Positions 27,463-37,417 of a stretch of 64,000 nucleotides of DNA are shown here, piece after piece. Positions within the stretch are counted from its first letter, which is position 1; each line of letters starts with the position of its first letter. The notes under the pieces are model-generated. The model did no database searches. It saw only the letters and a list, made by a program, of their open reading frames with translations, and was not told where the DNA came from. A program made the translations under genes and the position numbers. Source of the stretch: Microbulbifer harenosus (GTDB lineage: Bacteria > Pseudomonadota > Gammaproteobacteria > Pseudomonadales > Cellvibrionaceae); the NCBI RefSeq assembly GCF_005771435.1, contig NZ_VANI01000006.1, forward strand, positions 124,001 to 188,000. The letters run 5' to 3'.

Positions 27463-30108
27463 TCAGTCCTGCCCGAGGCTTTTGCTGACTACTTCGTACA
27501 AATCAGAAGACAGTTTGCCACTGTCTGAAATACGCTGCAGTGCCGCCCGAATCTGCCCGGATTCCTCGGCCCGGTATTTTCTCCAGCGTGTCAGAGGTGT
27601 GACCAGCCGCGCCGCAATTTGCGGATTGAGCTTATCCAGTGCGATGACCTGATCCGCCAGAAAATTGTAGCCACTCCCGTCTTCCCGATGGAACTGGGTG
27701 AAGTTGCGCATCGCAAACCCCGCGACTACGGCGCGCACCTTATTGGGATTCTTCACGTCAAAAGCCGGGTGCGACATCAATTTCTGCACTCGTTCCAGTG
27801 TGCCGAACTTCGCGCTGCCGCTTTGCAACCCAAACCAGGTTTCCACCACCTGCGTATCCTGTTGCCACTGCTGATAAAACGCTTCCAGGAAGTTTTCTGA
27901 TTGCTCTTCCGGACCGAACTCCACAAGGGCGGCAAGTGCGGCGGCGGTATCTGTCATGTTTTCTCCGCGCTCAAACTGCGTTTTCGCCAGTGTCAGGGAG
28001 TCGGCATTTCCGGCGGCACACAGATAGGTGAGGCAAGTATTCTTCAGACTACGCTCGGCAATATCTTCCGCCGCGGGGGTATAGGGTTTGCGCCGATCCA
28101 GCGCGCGATAACGGGCCAGGAACCGTGCTTCAAGTGCCTTTGCAATAGCGTCGCGGGCAAAGACGCGCACGGCGATGATGGCGGCCGCATCAATATCGCC
28201 CTCTTGCTCAGCCAGTTCCTGCGCGCTGGGAAGCGACAGCATCTTTGCGACCAACGCCGGGTCTAGTGTTACATCGTCCAGCACCGCGGCAAAACCTTCT
28301 ATCAAAGTACCCGGCGACTCCAATGCCGCACCTGCGCGATATTGTTGCTGCAGTTTGCACAGGCTATCCAATGCCAAACGCTGACAGGCATCCCAGCGAT
28401 TGAACGGGTCTGAATCATGCCGCATCAGGAATTGCAGCTGTGCGCTCGAATAGCCATAGCGAAGTTTTACCGGTGCGGAGAATCCTCGCAGTAGTGATGG
28501 CAATGGACGCGAAGCAATACCATTGAAGGTAAACGTCTGCTCCGCTTCAGTGAGATGCAACACCATTTCTTCCCGCCCCGAGGTATCGAGTGGTAGCGGG
28601 CTGCCACTTTCATCCAGAAGTCCAATCTTCACAGGAATATGCAGAGGTAACTTGTCATTCTGCCCCGGCGTTGCCGGAGTGTGTTGGCGAATAGTGAGTG
28701 AATACTCCCCATTCGCCTCGCTATAGGCATCTGTCACCTCAAGCACCGGCGTGCCTGCCTGGCTGTACCAACGGCGAAACTGTTTCAGATCCGCACTATT
28801 GGCATCTTCCATTGCCACCACAAAATCTTCACAGGTAACGGCACAGCCGTCATGGCGTTCAAAATAAAGATCGCTGCCACGCCGGAAAGCTTCCTCTCCA
28901 AGAAGCGTGTGGATCATCCGCACCACTTCGGCCCCTTTCTCGTACACTGTGAGCGTATAGAAATTGGAAATTTCCATATAGGAATCCGGCCGCACCGGAT
29001 GGGACATGGGACCGGCATCCTCGGCAAACTGGGAGGTGCGCAGCAGGATGACGTCTTCGATGCGCTTGACCGCCCGGGAATTCATGTCCGCAGAAAACTC
29101 CGCATCACGAAATACCGTAAAGCCCTCTTTCAGACTGAGCTGGAACCAGTCACGGCAGGTGACACGGTTCCCCGACCAATTGTGGAAGTACTCGTGAGCA
29201 ACAATGGCCTCAATTCTCTGAAAAGCGGCGTCGGTCGCGGTTTCCGGGCTGGCGAGGACACAGGCGGAATTGAAGATATTCAGCCCTTTGTTTTCCATTG
29301 CCCCCATGTTGAAATGATCTACCGCGACGATCATGAAAATATCCAGATCGTATTCCCGGCCGTAGACCTCTTCATCCCAGCGCATAGCGTGCTTGAGAGA
29401 CGCCATCGCGTGTGCACACTTGCCGATGTTGCGCGCCTCGGTAAACAGTTGCAGTTTCACCGTGCGGCCACTGCAGGTTGTGAAATGGTCTTCCACATGC
29501 TGTAAATCCCCCGCCACCAGTGCAAAAAGGTAAGAAGGCTTGGCAAACGGATCTTCCCAGGTCACCCGCAAGCGACCGTCCTCGGTGGTCGTGCTGTCGA
29601 TCCTGTTGCCATTCGACAGCAGGACAGGGTATGTGGCGGGCGCGACAATCGTAGTAGTGAATATCGACATCACATCCGGCCGGTCTGGATAAAAGGTGAT
29701 TTTCCGAAAGCCCTCGGCCTCGCACTGGGTGCAATACATGCCATTGGAGAGATACAGCCCCTCGAGTGAGGTATTGGCTTCCGGGGCAATGCGGGTCTGC
29801 ACTTCCAATTCGAACGCCGCTCGGTCAACGCTCAGTGCCAGTCCACCGGGTTTTTCCTGATAGCGCTGGGCCGGGAGAAGCTCGCCATCAACCGATACAG
29901 AAAGCAACTCCAGATCTGATCCATCGAGCCAGAGCGGCGGCAGAGTCTCCTCAGCGCGGGCCACAGCCGGATTGCGCCGGACCTTTAGACGGGACGTCAC
30001 AAGGGTGGCATGGGGATCGAGATCAAAGGTGAGGTCCGTGCGATCCACCAGATAATCCGGAGCCTGATAATCCTTCAGGTAAATCGTACGCGCTTGGGAA
30101 TCTTTCAT
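27463..30108 (-). CDS. pepN: Aminopeptidase N (M1 family)
   Basis: An 881-residue zinc aminopeptidase of the gammaproteobacterial PepN type, which removes N-terminal residues from cytoplasmic peptides. The exopeptidase motif GAMEN is at 269-273 and the zinc motif HEYFH at 305-309, with a second glutamate expected about 20 residues later (KEGFTVFRDAEF). Length and the C-terminal helical domain agree with the family (about 870-880). It is convergent with the phosphatase gene and followed upstream by ggt on the same strand after about 115 bp. Confidence 0.97.
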   Translation of the reverse strand: MKDSQARTIYLKDYQAPDYLVDRTDLTFDLDPHATLVTSRLKVRRNPAVARAEETLPPLWLDGSDLELLSVSVDGELLPAQRYQEKPGGLALSVDRAAFELEVQTRIAPEANTSLEGLYLSNGMYCTQCEAEGFRKITFYPDRPDVMSIFTTTIVAPATYPVLLSNGNRIDSTTTEDGRLRVTWEDPFAKPSYLFALVAGDLQHVEDHFTTCSGRTVKLQLFTEARNIGKCAHAMASLKHAMRWDEEVYGREYDLDIFMIVAVDHFNMGAMENKGLNIFNSACVLASPETATDAAFQRIEAIVAHEYFHNWSGNRVTCRDWFQLSLKEGFTVFRDAEFSADMNSRAVKRIEDVILLRTSQFAEDAGPMSHPVRPDSYMEISNFYTLTVYEKGAEVVRMIHTLLGEEAFRRGSDLYFERHDGCAVTCEDFVVAMEDANSADLKQFRRWYSQAGTPVLEVTDAYSEANGEYSLTIRQHTPATPGQNDKLPLHIPVKIGLLDESGSPLPLDTSGREEMVLHLTEAEQTFTFNGIASRPLPSLLRGFSAPVKLRYGYSSAQLQFLMRHDSDPFNRWDACQRLALDSLCKLQQQYRAGAALESPGTLIEGFAAVLDDVTLDPALVAKMLSLPSAQELAEQEGDIDAAAIIAVRVFARDAIAKALEARFLARYRALDRRKPYTPAAEDIAERSLKNTCLTYLCAAGNADSLTLAKTQFERGENMTDTAAALAALVEFGPEEQSENFLEAFYQQWQQDTQVVETWFGLQSGSAKFGTLERVQKLMSHPAFDVKNPNKVRAVVAGFAMRNFTQFHREDGSGYNFLADQVIALDKLNPQIAARLVTPLTRWRKYRAEESGQIRAALQRISDSGKLSSDLYEVVSKSLGQD

Positions 30109-30222
30109 TGACTAAGGTCTCTTTCAAAAATTGGCAGGCCTTTTTCTATGGGCCCCCGTATAAATCGTAGCGAGCGGTCCTCCTTCACCAGGTGGCGCGC
30201 AACAGGTTTCAAGTGGGGCCCG

Positions 30223-31959
30223 TCAATAACCGGCAGCCTGCCCGTCTTTGCGGCTTTCAGAGGCACCGTGATACACACCATTCGCGTCTTTCAGGATGGC
30301 CTGGTAACCGCCATAAGGGCCACTTTCAAAACGTATCTGATGGCCCATCTGCACCAGCTTGCGCCGCGTTTCCATGGGAAAGCCGTCTTCCAGGCTGAGA
30401 TAGCCCCCATCCTCCATCAGTTCATCTGTGGGTTGGCTGGAACCCGTGTGCAGTATACGCGGCGCATCGCCCGCTTCCTGCACGTTCATGCCGAAATCCA
30501 CCATGTTGATGATAACTTGCGCATGCATCTGCGGCTGGGTCGCGCCGCCCATGACGCCAAAGCTGAGCCAGGGTTTGCCATCTTTGGTCACGAAGGCGGG
30601 GATGATGGTGTGGAACGGACGCTTCCCCGGCTGGTACTGATTGAAATGACCTTCTCTGAGGCTGAACATCTCCCCGCGGTCCTGCAGAATAAACCCCAGC
30701 TCTCCGGGAGTCATGCCAGAGCCCATCCCCCGGTAATTACTTTGGATCAGCGACACCATATTGCCGTCTTTATCGGCGGTAGTGAGGTAGATGGTATCGC
30801 CGTGACGCAGAGCCACGGTCCCGGCATCGTAACGTTTAGCGGCCCGTTCCGGGTTGATAAGCTTGCGGCGTTTGTCGGCGTAGGATTTCGAGATGAGCTC
30901 TTTGACCGGCAGAGTATTGAATTCTGGGTCCGCATAGTATTTGGCGCGGTCTTCAAACGCGAGTTTCTTGGCCTCCGTGAACAGGTGGATATATTCGGGG
31001 CTGAGGCGCCCCAGCTCAGCCAGATCATAGTCCTCGAGAATATTGAGGATCTGTAATGCTGCAATGCCCTGGCCATTGGGCGGCAGCTCCCACACGTCGT
31101 AGCCGCGGTAATTGGTCGACACCGGTTCCACCCACTCAGATTTGTGACTGGCCAGGTCGTCATAGGAGAGAAAACCTCCGTTGGCATTCATATAGCGGTC
31201 GATTTCCCGTGCAATGTCCCCTTTGTAGAAGGCATCGCGTCCGTCATCCGCAATTTTCTGTAGCGTATTTGCCAGACGGGGATTGCGAAAAATGTCGCCT
31301 TCCCTGGGCGCGCGGCCGTCAGGCATGTAGGTTTCGCGGAAGCCCGGGTATTTTTCCAATACCGGTACAGATCGGTTCCAGTAGTAGGCCACCAGCTGCG
31401 TTACCGGAAAACCGCTGTTGGCATAATGAATGGCCGGCGCCAACAGGTCTTTCATTGGCAGCCGGCCGAACTTTCCATGCAGCTCGAACCAGCCATCCAC
31501 CGCGCCCGGCACGGATACAGGCAGAGGACCATGGGAGGGGATCTTCTCGAGATTATTGTCGGCAAAATAACGGAATAACAGTGATTTCGGCGAGCGCCCG
31601 CTAGCATTCAAGCCGTGGAGCTTTTTGTCTTCGGCACTCCACACAATGGCAAACAGATCACCACCAATGCCATTGCCAGTCGGTTCCATCAGCCCCTGCA
31701 CCGCATTGGCGGCAATAGCGGCATCTACTGCGCTGCCGCCCTTCTTCAGGATATCCAGCGCCACCTGGGTCGCCAGCGGCTGGCTAGTGGCGGCCATTCC
31801 CCCGGTGGCCAGTACCGGTGAACGGCTGGCGAACCCCTCACCGTTGATGCGGTCATATGCTTGAACTCCCACAGCTACCGACAGGGTCCCCGCCAGGGAA
31901 ATCGCGGTCACTGCCAACATTTTCCTCACCTGACTGGCTTTACCGCACAATACTGTCAT
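30223..31959 (-). CDS. ggt: Gamma-glutamyltransferase (glutathione hydrolase)
   Basis: A 578-residue N-terminal-nucleophile enzyme that cleaves gamma-glutamyl bonds, e.g. of glutathione, in the periplasm. A signal peptide (basic KASQVRK, then LAVTAISLAGTLSVAVG) starts the protein. The self-cleavage and catalytic threonine lies in YLTTADKDGN, and downstream NYRGMGSG forms part of the glutamate pocket. The ATG at 31959 is preferred; an in-frame TTG at 32004 has no ribosome site, and an ATG at 31920 with GAGG nearby would shorten the signal n-region. Divergent from ydbH, about 93 bp from start to start. Confidence 0.93.
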   Translation of the reverse strand: MTVLCGKASQVRKMLAVTAISLAGTLSVAVGVQAYDRINGEGFASRSPVLATGGMAATSQPLATQVALDILKKGGSAVDAAIAANAVQGLMEPTGNGIGGDLFAIVWSAEDKKLHGLNASGRSPKSLLFRYFADNNLEKIPSHGPLPVSVPGAVDGWFELHGKFGRLPMKDLLAPAIHYANSGFPVTQLVAYYWNRSVPVLEKYPGFRETYMPDGRAPREGDIFRNPRLANTLQKIADDGRDAFYKGDIAREIDRYMNANGGFLSYDDLASHKSEWVEPVSTNYRGYDVWELPPNGQGIAALQILNILEDYDLAELGRLSPEYIHLFTEAKKLAFEDRAKYYADPEFNTLPVKELISKSYADKRRKLINPERAAKRYDAGTVALRHGDTIYLTTADKDGNMVSLIQSNYRGMGSGMTPGELGFILQDRGEMFSLREGHFNQYQPGKRPFHTIIPAFVTKDGKPWLSFGVMGGATQPQMHAQVIINMVDFGMNVQEAGDAPRILHTGSSQPTDELMEDGGYLSLEDGFPMETRRKLVQMGHQIRFESGPYGGYQAILKDANGVYHGASESRKDGQAAGY

Positions 31960-32052
31960 CACGAATTTCACAATTTCTGCCCCTGTCGTTATTCTCACAA
32001 ACAAGTCTCTACATTTGGTGGTGAATTCTCAAGTCGGTCAGCCGAGGTTTTT

Positions 32053-35000
32053 GTGCGTTTTGTCTCCCGCTCCCTGAAGATCGCTGCAGTTGCCCTGGCG
32101 CTATTGCTACTGGCTGCTGCCGCCGGCTGGATGGCGAGACATTCATGGATACCCGGTGCACTGAACTGGCGGCTGGATGGGATGCGCGTTACGGTATTCC
32201 AAGGGCTGAGCCTTTCCCGCTCGGACCGCGGACTGGGCGCACATCTTGACCACCTGCGCCTTGTCACCTCGCGCGGGTACTTCATTGATGTGAGTGATAT
32301 CCACGTCAGCCGGATTCCCGCCCTCATTCGCGCCCTACTGAGTTCGAACACGCGCGTCTTGCCGGAAGCAGAAATATCGGTCGAACGCCTTGCGATCAAA
32401 TCTCCCGAGCCAGTGGTCGACGCTCAGGAAAACGCTCTGCCGAAGTTCCCGCCGGAAAATCCAGCGTCGAGCGCACCGCACGGAGCTGACGTATTCGCGA
32501 AAGATACGGAGGCAGCCACTGAAATTTCCGTAGACGAAGTACTCGATAACCTGCGCAATCTGCCAATTCGGAAACTGCAGATCCAAAAAATCCAGTGGCC
32601 GCAGAGATTAAATGGCGAACTTTCCTTTTCCGCCACCCAGTTCCCCGGACACACCATTGAGGGAGAGCTGCGCAGCGACCGCTGTAGAGCATGCCGCCTG
32701 GAGCTGAAAGTGCATATCGAGGAGGCACTGACAAAGTCTGCCCTAAAACTCGACAACGGTGCCGTGACCGTGGGACAACTGGACACCCGCGTATATCGTC
32801 AAAGGCCGGTCAATAGCGAAAGTCCTTCACGCCGCTGGCGGTTGGAAGGCAGTCTCAATCTTGCTGCCGGTCAATTGCCTCCACTGTTCCAACAAGTCGG
32901 TTTATCCAGCCGTGAACGCGGAGACTGGCTCGACCTAGCGCACTCCCTGCAGGGGGAGGCGTCGCTTACCTTCAAAGGCGGGATCCCGGATCGACTTTCG
33001 AATGCAGGTGATCTGCGCGATATCAGCGCGGCGATTGAAACCCGAGCGTTTTCCGCGGTATTGCCCGAGGGACACGCCGGCCTGCCAGTGGCCGCGGAAG
33101 TAACGACGACAAAACCGGTCCACCTGCAAATACATTCTGCAGTACCCCTGTCCGTCGCTTCCATCGAAGGAGAGCTGCAGATTCGCACAACCATTCAACC
33201 GGCATCGGAAATGCCCGTAGCAGTGCCGCCGCTAGTAGACAGCAATATTGTATTGTCGACTCAAAACGGCATTCCCCAAGTCCTGTTTCGCGGCGAGACC
33301 CACCTTGATGAAGCATCCCGCCTTTGGAATACAGCGAGATGGCAACAAGTGCGCGAGCAGATTCCAGTGACAGATATGCGGGGCATTCAAACATTTACCG
33401 GAACCTTCTCACTTCCCGGACTCAATGGAATACTCAGCGGATCTGATGCACCGAAGATCCATCAGTTTTTCGCGGAAATCCGGCTCAATGACAACGCGAC
33501 GTTCCTGCTGGAGCCTCCAAGCCACAATAATCCGCTGGCAGCATTGGACTGGCAGAAACTGCGGCTAACGCTGAGCGGCAGCCAAGCGATAAAACTTTCT
33601 TCCGCGAAATTTCCCGGTGAAATGGATCTGGAATTCCCACAGCTTGAGCTGGCAGCCAAAGATCTAAGAAAACTGCAAGATGAAAAACAGGGAAGCCCCG
33701 AACTCCGGGGAGAAGTCGGCAACCTGCGCTGCGCCGGATTACCTGCGGTCAACTGCACCCTGCAACTGAAAATGGCAACCCCACAGTTGAGGCTGCCGGA
33801 CACAACGACCAGTGTTAGCAACCTAAACCTGACCGTCGCGGAAGCCCACCTTGCCTCAGGGCAGGATGGCTCATTTTCCATAGCCCTGAAAGACCTGAAC
33901 CTGAGCGCCGATCAGGGACATTCGGGAGAAGTCAGTATAGGTAAACCGGAGGTGTTTACGCAGCAGGCCAAATGCCGGTGGCAGAATACGGCGATTTCCT
34001 GCAGCAGCCCACACCTTGCCATCAATCTCGACCCACTGCGCAGTGGCGACAATCAATTGCGTGGCGTTGTGTTTCTCGAAGACTTGCTCATTGTCCATTC
34101 CGGCGACAAACCTGGAGATTTTCAAGCTGCTGCCAGCTTCCATGCTGACAACCTGAATGTCTCCATACTGAAGCAATATAAGGCCGGGTTTTCCTCACGT
34201 GGGAAATGGCAGATTGCCAATCAGGAGATCACCGGCAGCAGCGATATTTCAGGTGGGCCGCTCGCACTGGCCACCAAATGGCAGCACAGCCTGAAATCGG
34301 GACAAGGCACGCTGACGCTCGTCCTTCCGCAAGTCGAATTTACACCCACGAATCCCCTGACCCGCGCTGTAAGCGGGCTACCTGTGGATATTGTCGGCGG
34401 CAAGCTGCAGGCGGACGCCAGAATTCACTGGCCGGAATCGGGGACGAGTCAGTTCCAGCTGGGATTCATTGACACTGCCCTTCAGTACAACGACAGCTTC
34501 GCCGTAGGCGTCAACACCGAGATTGCCCTGCAGCAGCACAATGAAAACTGGGTCACAATAAAGCCAGTCCCAGTCTCCGTAAAATCGGTAGACACTGGGA
34601 TTGCCGTCACCAATGTGAATTTTTTACTGTCACTGGCCGAAAATGGCGACCTCACCCTCCGGAACTTCTCCGCCGAGCTTCTGGAAGGCGCGCTAACCGC
34701 CGAAAACCTCTACTGGAACCTAAGCGGTGAGGAGCGGCAATCCCACCTGCAGTTCACTGGCCTCTCGCTTGGCGCCCTGGCAAAGGAAATGGAGTCCACC
34801 AACTTCGCCGCCAGTGGCCTGATCGACGCAAGTATTCCCATCACCACCGACCGTCAGGGCGTCACTGTGGACAACGGCACCGTGCAGTCCCGTCCGCCCG
34901 GGGGCAGGTTGCGCTACTACGGGGCCTTTTCGCCCGGTATGCTCGGCAGTAACCCCCAGTTGAAGCTGCTTGCCGGTGCTCTGGAAGATTACAATTACCG

Positions 35001-35199
35001 GGATATTTCTGGCACCATGAGCTACCCGTTGAGCGGAGATCTGCAGCTGAACCTGAAGTTGACCGGACGCAGTGCCGCCATTGATGCCAACCGGGATCTG
35101 ATCATCAACCTGAATCTGGAAAACAATATCCCGTCCATGCTGCGATCCCTGCAGGCGAGTAGAGATGTTACCGATGTACTGGAGCGCCAGGTACAGTAA
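32053..35199 (+). CDS. ydbH: YdbH-family AsmA-like envelope protein
   Basis: A 1048-residue protein with one N-terminal membrane anchor (LKIAAVALALLLLAAAAGWM) and a long beta-rich periplasmic part. The C-terminus (GRLRYYGAFSPGMLGS, NYRDISGTMSYPLSGDLQLNLKLTG, ANRDLIINLNLENNIPSMLRSLQ) is the YdbH hallmark. YdbH belongs to the AsmA-like bridge proteins that help carry phospholipids to the outer membrane, working with YnbE, whose gene follows together with ydbL. The start is GTG at 32053 with GAGG upstream; the longer in-frame extension to 31861 would overlap ggt. It is longer than the E. coli protein (about 880). Confidence 0.9.
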   Translation: MRFVSRSLKIAAVALALLLLAAAAGWMARHSWIPGALNWRLDGMRVTVFQGLSLSRSDRGLGAHLDHLRLVTSRGYFIDVSDIHVSRIPALIRALLSSNTRVLPEAEISVERLAIKSPEPVVDAQENALPKFPPENPASSAPHGADVFAKDTEAATEISVDEVLDNLRNLPIRKLQIQKIQWPQRLNGELSFSATQFPGHTIEGELRSDRCRACRLELKVHIEEALTKSALKLDNGAVTVGQLDTRVYRQRPVNSESPSRRWRLEGSLNLAAGQLPPLFQQVGLSSRERGDWLDLAHSLQGEASLTFKGGIPDRLSNAGDLRDISAAIETRAFSAVLPEGHAGLPVAAEVTTTKPVHLQIHSAVPLSVASIEGELQIRTTIQPASEMPVAVPPLVDSNIVLSTQNGIPQVLFRGETHLDEASRLWNTARWQQVREQIPVTDMRGIQTFTGTFSLPGLNGILSGSDAPKIHQFFAEIRLNDNATFLLEPPSHNNPLAALDWQKLRLTLSGSQAIKLSSAKFPGEMDLEFPQLELAAKDLRKLQDEKQGSPELRGEVGNLRCAGLPAVNCTLQLKMATPQLRLPDTTTSVSNLNLTVAEAHLASGQDGSFSIALKDLNLSADQGHSGEVSIGKPEVFTQQAKCRWQNTAISCSSPHLAINLDPLRSGDNQLRGVVFLEDLLIVHSGDKPGDFQAAASFHADNLNVSILKQYKAGFSSRGKWQIANQEITGSSDISGGPLALATKWQHSLKSGQGTLTLVLPQVEFTPTNPLTRAVSGLPVDIVGGKLQADARIHWPESGTSQFQLGFIDTALQYNDSFAVGVNTEIALQQHNENWVTIKPVPVSVKSVDTGIAVTNVNFLLSLAENGDLTLRNFSAELLEGALTAENLYWNLSGEERQSHLQFTGLSLGALAKEMESTNFAASGLIDASIPITTDRQGVTVDNGTVQSRPPGGRLRYYGAFSPGMLGSNPQLKLLAGALEDYNYRDISGTMSYPLSGDLQLNLKLTGRSAAIDANRDLIINLNLENNIPSMLRSLQASRDVTDVLERQVQ

Positions 35200-35381
35200 G
35201 CTGGCCTGAGTTCCGTTTTAACCTCGGTTTATACGGCGGCCCGCTGCCGTTCAGTTACGCCCCTATTCAGCTGCGGTTAATGGACAAGATCTATAGTAAA
35301 CATCAATAGCTCCCAGGTGACGCGGCGTCCGCCGCATTGCTACTTACAAACCTGTAAACCTGAGAGACACAGGAGTATTCA

Positions 35382-35594
35382 GTGAAACAGCCAGGAATTG
35401 TCAAACAGACCGCGGTATGCCTCGCACTGTTGTGCGGGTGCGCCTTGATGGCCGCCTGCACCCCGACGGTAGCAGTACAGGCCCCCAGTGAGCCGATCAC
35501 CGTCAACCTGAACGTCAAGATCGAACACGAAATCCGCGTCAGAGTCGACAAGGAGCTCGATGACCTGTTTGAAGACAAGGAGGGGATTTTCTGA
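35382..35594 (+). CDS. ynbE: YnbE-family small outer membrane lipoprotein
   Basis: A 70-residue lipoprotein. The GTG start at 35382 has AGGAGT 6 nt upstream. The signal sequence ends in a lipobox (LMAAC, with Cys at about residue 26), and the mature part has the family's NLNVKIEHEIRVRVDKELDD segment. In E. coli YnbE forms an outer-membrane partner of YdbH. The order ydbH-ynbE-ydbL is conserved here. Confidence 0.92.
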   Translation: MKQPGIVKQTAVCLALLCGCALMAACTPTVAVQAPSEPITVNLNVKIEHEIRVRVDKELDDLFEDKEGIF

Positions 35595-35646
35595 TGCCAA
35601 CCGGCAACAGAACCGTTCACCCCAAATGAGAAAAGGAAAACAGACT

Positions 35647-35991
35647 ATGCCCGCATTCGTATCCATGAAAAAACTGTTGAATGGTCTGCTCGCAGTGACC
35701 CTGCTGATCGCCCTGCCGGCCAGCGCCATCACTCTGGACCAGGCACGCTCTCAGGGACTGGTTGGCGAAGCAAACAGCGGTTATATCGCCGTCGTGCAAG
35801 GCAGTACACCAGAACTCGAAAAACTGGTGGCGGAAGTGAACAACAAGCGCAAGCAGGAATACGCGGCCATTGCTCAGCGCAACAACATCGACATAGCCCA
35901 AGTGGCTGCCCGCGCAGCGGAGAAACTGGAATCCCGCCTCGGCAAAGGCGAGTTTTACCAGGACAACCTCGGTCGCTGGCAGCAGAAATAA
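35647..35991 (+). CDS. ydbL: YdbL-family (DUF1318) periplasmic protein
   Basis: A 114-residue secreted protein with signal peptide MKKLLNGLLAVTLLIALPASA and a DUF1318 domain (LDQARSQGLVGEANSGYIAVV, LVAEVNNKRKQEYAAIA). YdbL modulates the YdbH-YnbE lipid bridge in E. coli. The ATG at 35647 has AAAGGA upstream; a start at 35665 is the alternative. The gene lies 52 bp after ynbE. Confidence 0.92.
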   Translation: MPAFVSMKKLLNGLLAVTLLIALPASAITLDQARSQGLVGEANSGYIAVVQGSTPELEKLVAEVNNKRKQEYAAIAQRNNIDIAQVAARAAEKLESRLGKGEFYQDNLGRWQQK

Positions 35992-36000
35992 CTGCCTCCC

Positions 36001-36037
36001 CAAAAAACAGAACCCGCAACAAAGGTTGCGGGTTCTG
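36001..36037 (-). terminator. Terminator between ydbL and rpoS
   Basis: CAGAACCCGCAAC (36008-36020) pairs perfectly with GTTGCGGGTTCTG (36025-36037). On the minus strand a run of six Ts follows, so it terminates rpoS; as a 13-bp hairpin it may also stop ydbL transcription from the other side. Confidence 0.9.
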
Positions 36038-36086
36038 GTGGGGGATTGTCGCAAGAAAGGACCTTCAATCCATTCCCGCGAACGAA

Positions 36087-37187
36087 TCAGAGATTGGCGA
36101 AGAGTGACATACCGTCAAGCCCCTGGCTCTCCATGACTTCGCGCAGACGCTTGAGCGCGTCTACCTGTATCTGACGCACACGTTCACGGGTGAGACCGAT
36201 TTCACGACCGACTTCTTCCAGAGTGCTGGCCTCGTATCCTCGCAGACCAAAGCGGCGGGACACCACTTCACACTGCTTGTCCGGCAGTTCACCCAACCAG
36301 CGGTTGATACTTTCGAACAGATCCTCATCCTGCAACAGTTCCGCAGGATCGGATTCATGCTGATCGGGAATGGTATCCACCAGGGTTTTTTCAGACGATG
36401 GGCCGATGGGGGTATCCACCGAAGTGATACGCTCATTGAGGCCGAGCATACGCTCAACGTCTTCCACCGGTTTTTCCAGCAGATTGGCAATTTCTTCCGC
36501 AGACGGCTCGTGATCGAGCTTCTGTGCCAGTTCGCGGGAAGCACGAAGGTAAACATTGAGTTCTTTGACCACATGAATAGGCAGACGGATGGTGCGCGTC
36601 TGATTCATGATGGCCCGTTCGATAGTTTGTCGGATCCACCAGGTGGCGTAGGTAGAGAAACGGAAGCCGCGCTCCGGATCAAACTTTTCTACCGCTCGAA
36701 TCAGACCCAGGTTGCCTTCCTCAATCAGATCCAGCAACGCCAGGCCACGACTTACATAACGTCGGGCGATTTTCACTACGAGACGCAGGTTACTTTCGAT
36801 CATACGCTTGCGCGCGGCGACGTCACCGCGCAGCGCCTTGCGTGCGTAGTAAACTTCTTCTTCCGCGGTCAGCAGAGGAGAAAAACCGATTTCGTTGAGA
36901 TACAGCTGGGTAGCGTCAAGATTCTTGTTTGCGTGGGGATCATCCATCCGGCGGATGGTGGTTTTCGTTGATGTGCTTTTTGTTGTAGATCTAGGTGAGA
37001 TGGTTTCGGAGCTTTTCTTGGCCGCCTTTCTCCGTGGGCGGCTGGTCTCTACTTCTTCATCTTCTGATAAGGAATCGTCTTCATCCAATTCCAGAGAGTC
37101 ATCATAGGAATCGTCATTGTCCATTGAGTCGATTGAGAGATCGGCTCTGGCATCGTATTCCAGATGTTCACGACGTTGTGCTTCCAT
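36087..37187 (-). CDS. rpoS: RNA polymerase sigma factor RpoS
   Basis: A 366-residue group-2 sigma factor for stationary phase and stress. Regions 1.2-2.4 run from [12 protein letters not shown] (residue 90) through [17 protein letters not shown], and region 4.2 is near the end ([18 protein letters not shown]). The N-terminus before region 1.2 is about 90 residues, some 40 longer than in E. coli, and is very acidic (residues 20-47) then basic/Ser-Thr-rich. It lies downstream of nlpD as in most gammaproteobacteria, 230 bp away; that spacer may hold an rpoS promoter. Confidence 0.97.
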   Translation of the reverse strand: MEAQRREHLEYDARADLSIDSMDNDDSYDDSLELDEDDSLSEDEEVETSRPRRKAAKKSSETISPRSTTKSTSTKTTIRRMDDPHANKNLDATQLYLNEIGFSPLLTAEEEVYYARKALRGDVAARKRMIESNLRLVVKIARRYVSRGLALLDLIEEGNLGLIRAVEKFDPERGFRFSTYATWWIRQTIERAIMNQTRTIRLPIHVVKELNVYLRASRELAQKLDHEPSAEEIANLLEKPVEDVERMLGLNERITSVDTPIGPSSEKTLVDTIPDQHESDPAELLQDEDLFESINRWLGELPDKQCEVVSRRFGLRGYEASTLEEVGREIGLTRERVRQIQVDALKRLREVMESQGLDGMSLFANL

Positions 37188-37417
37188 TTCCCCAACTCCT
37201 TGTACTTTGCCTGTTTCAGCCGCCTCGACAGTTCGCGATCGCTGAACCGGTCGCTGTCAGATGCGACAGCCTCCGTTCCCGGCAACCCGCCTTCATTGGC
37301 GAGCAGTGTCACTGCAGGGCAGTTAATGCCGATCCCGGTGACTACCTCAAGTGGTTATAAAATAAAAGTCCATTTTTATTGCGCAACAGCGTAAAGACAC
37401 GCAGATCATTGCGTCGG

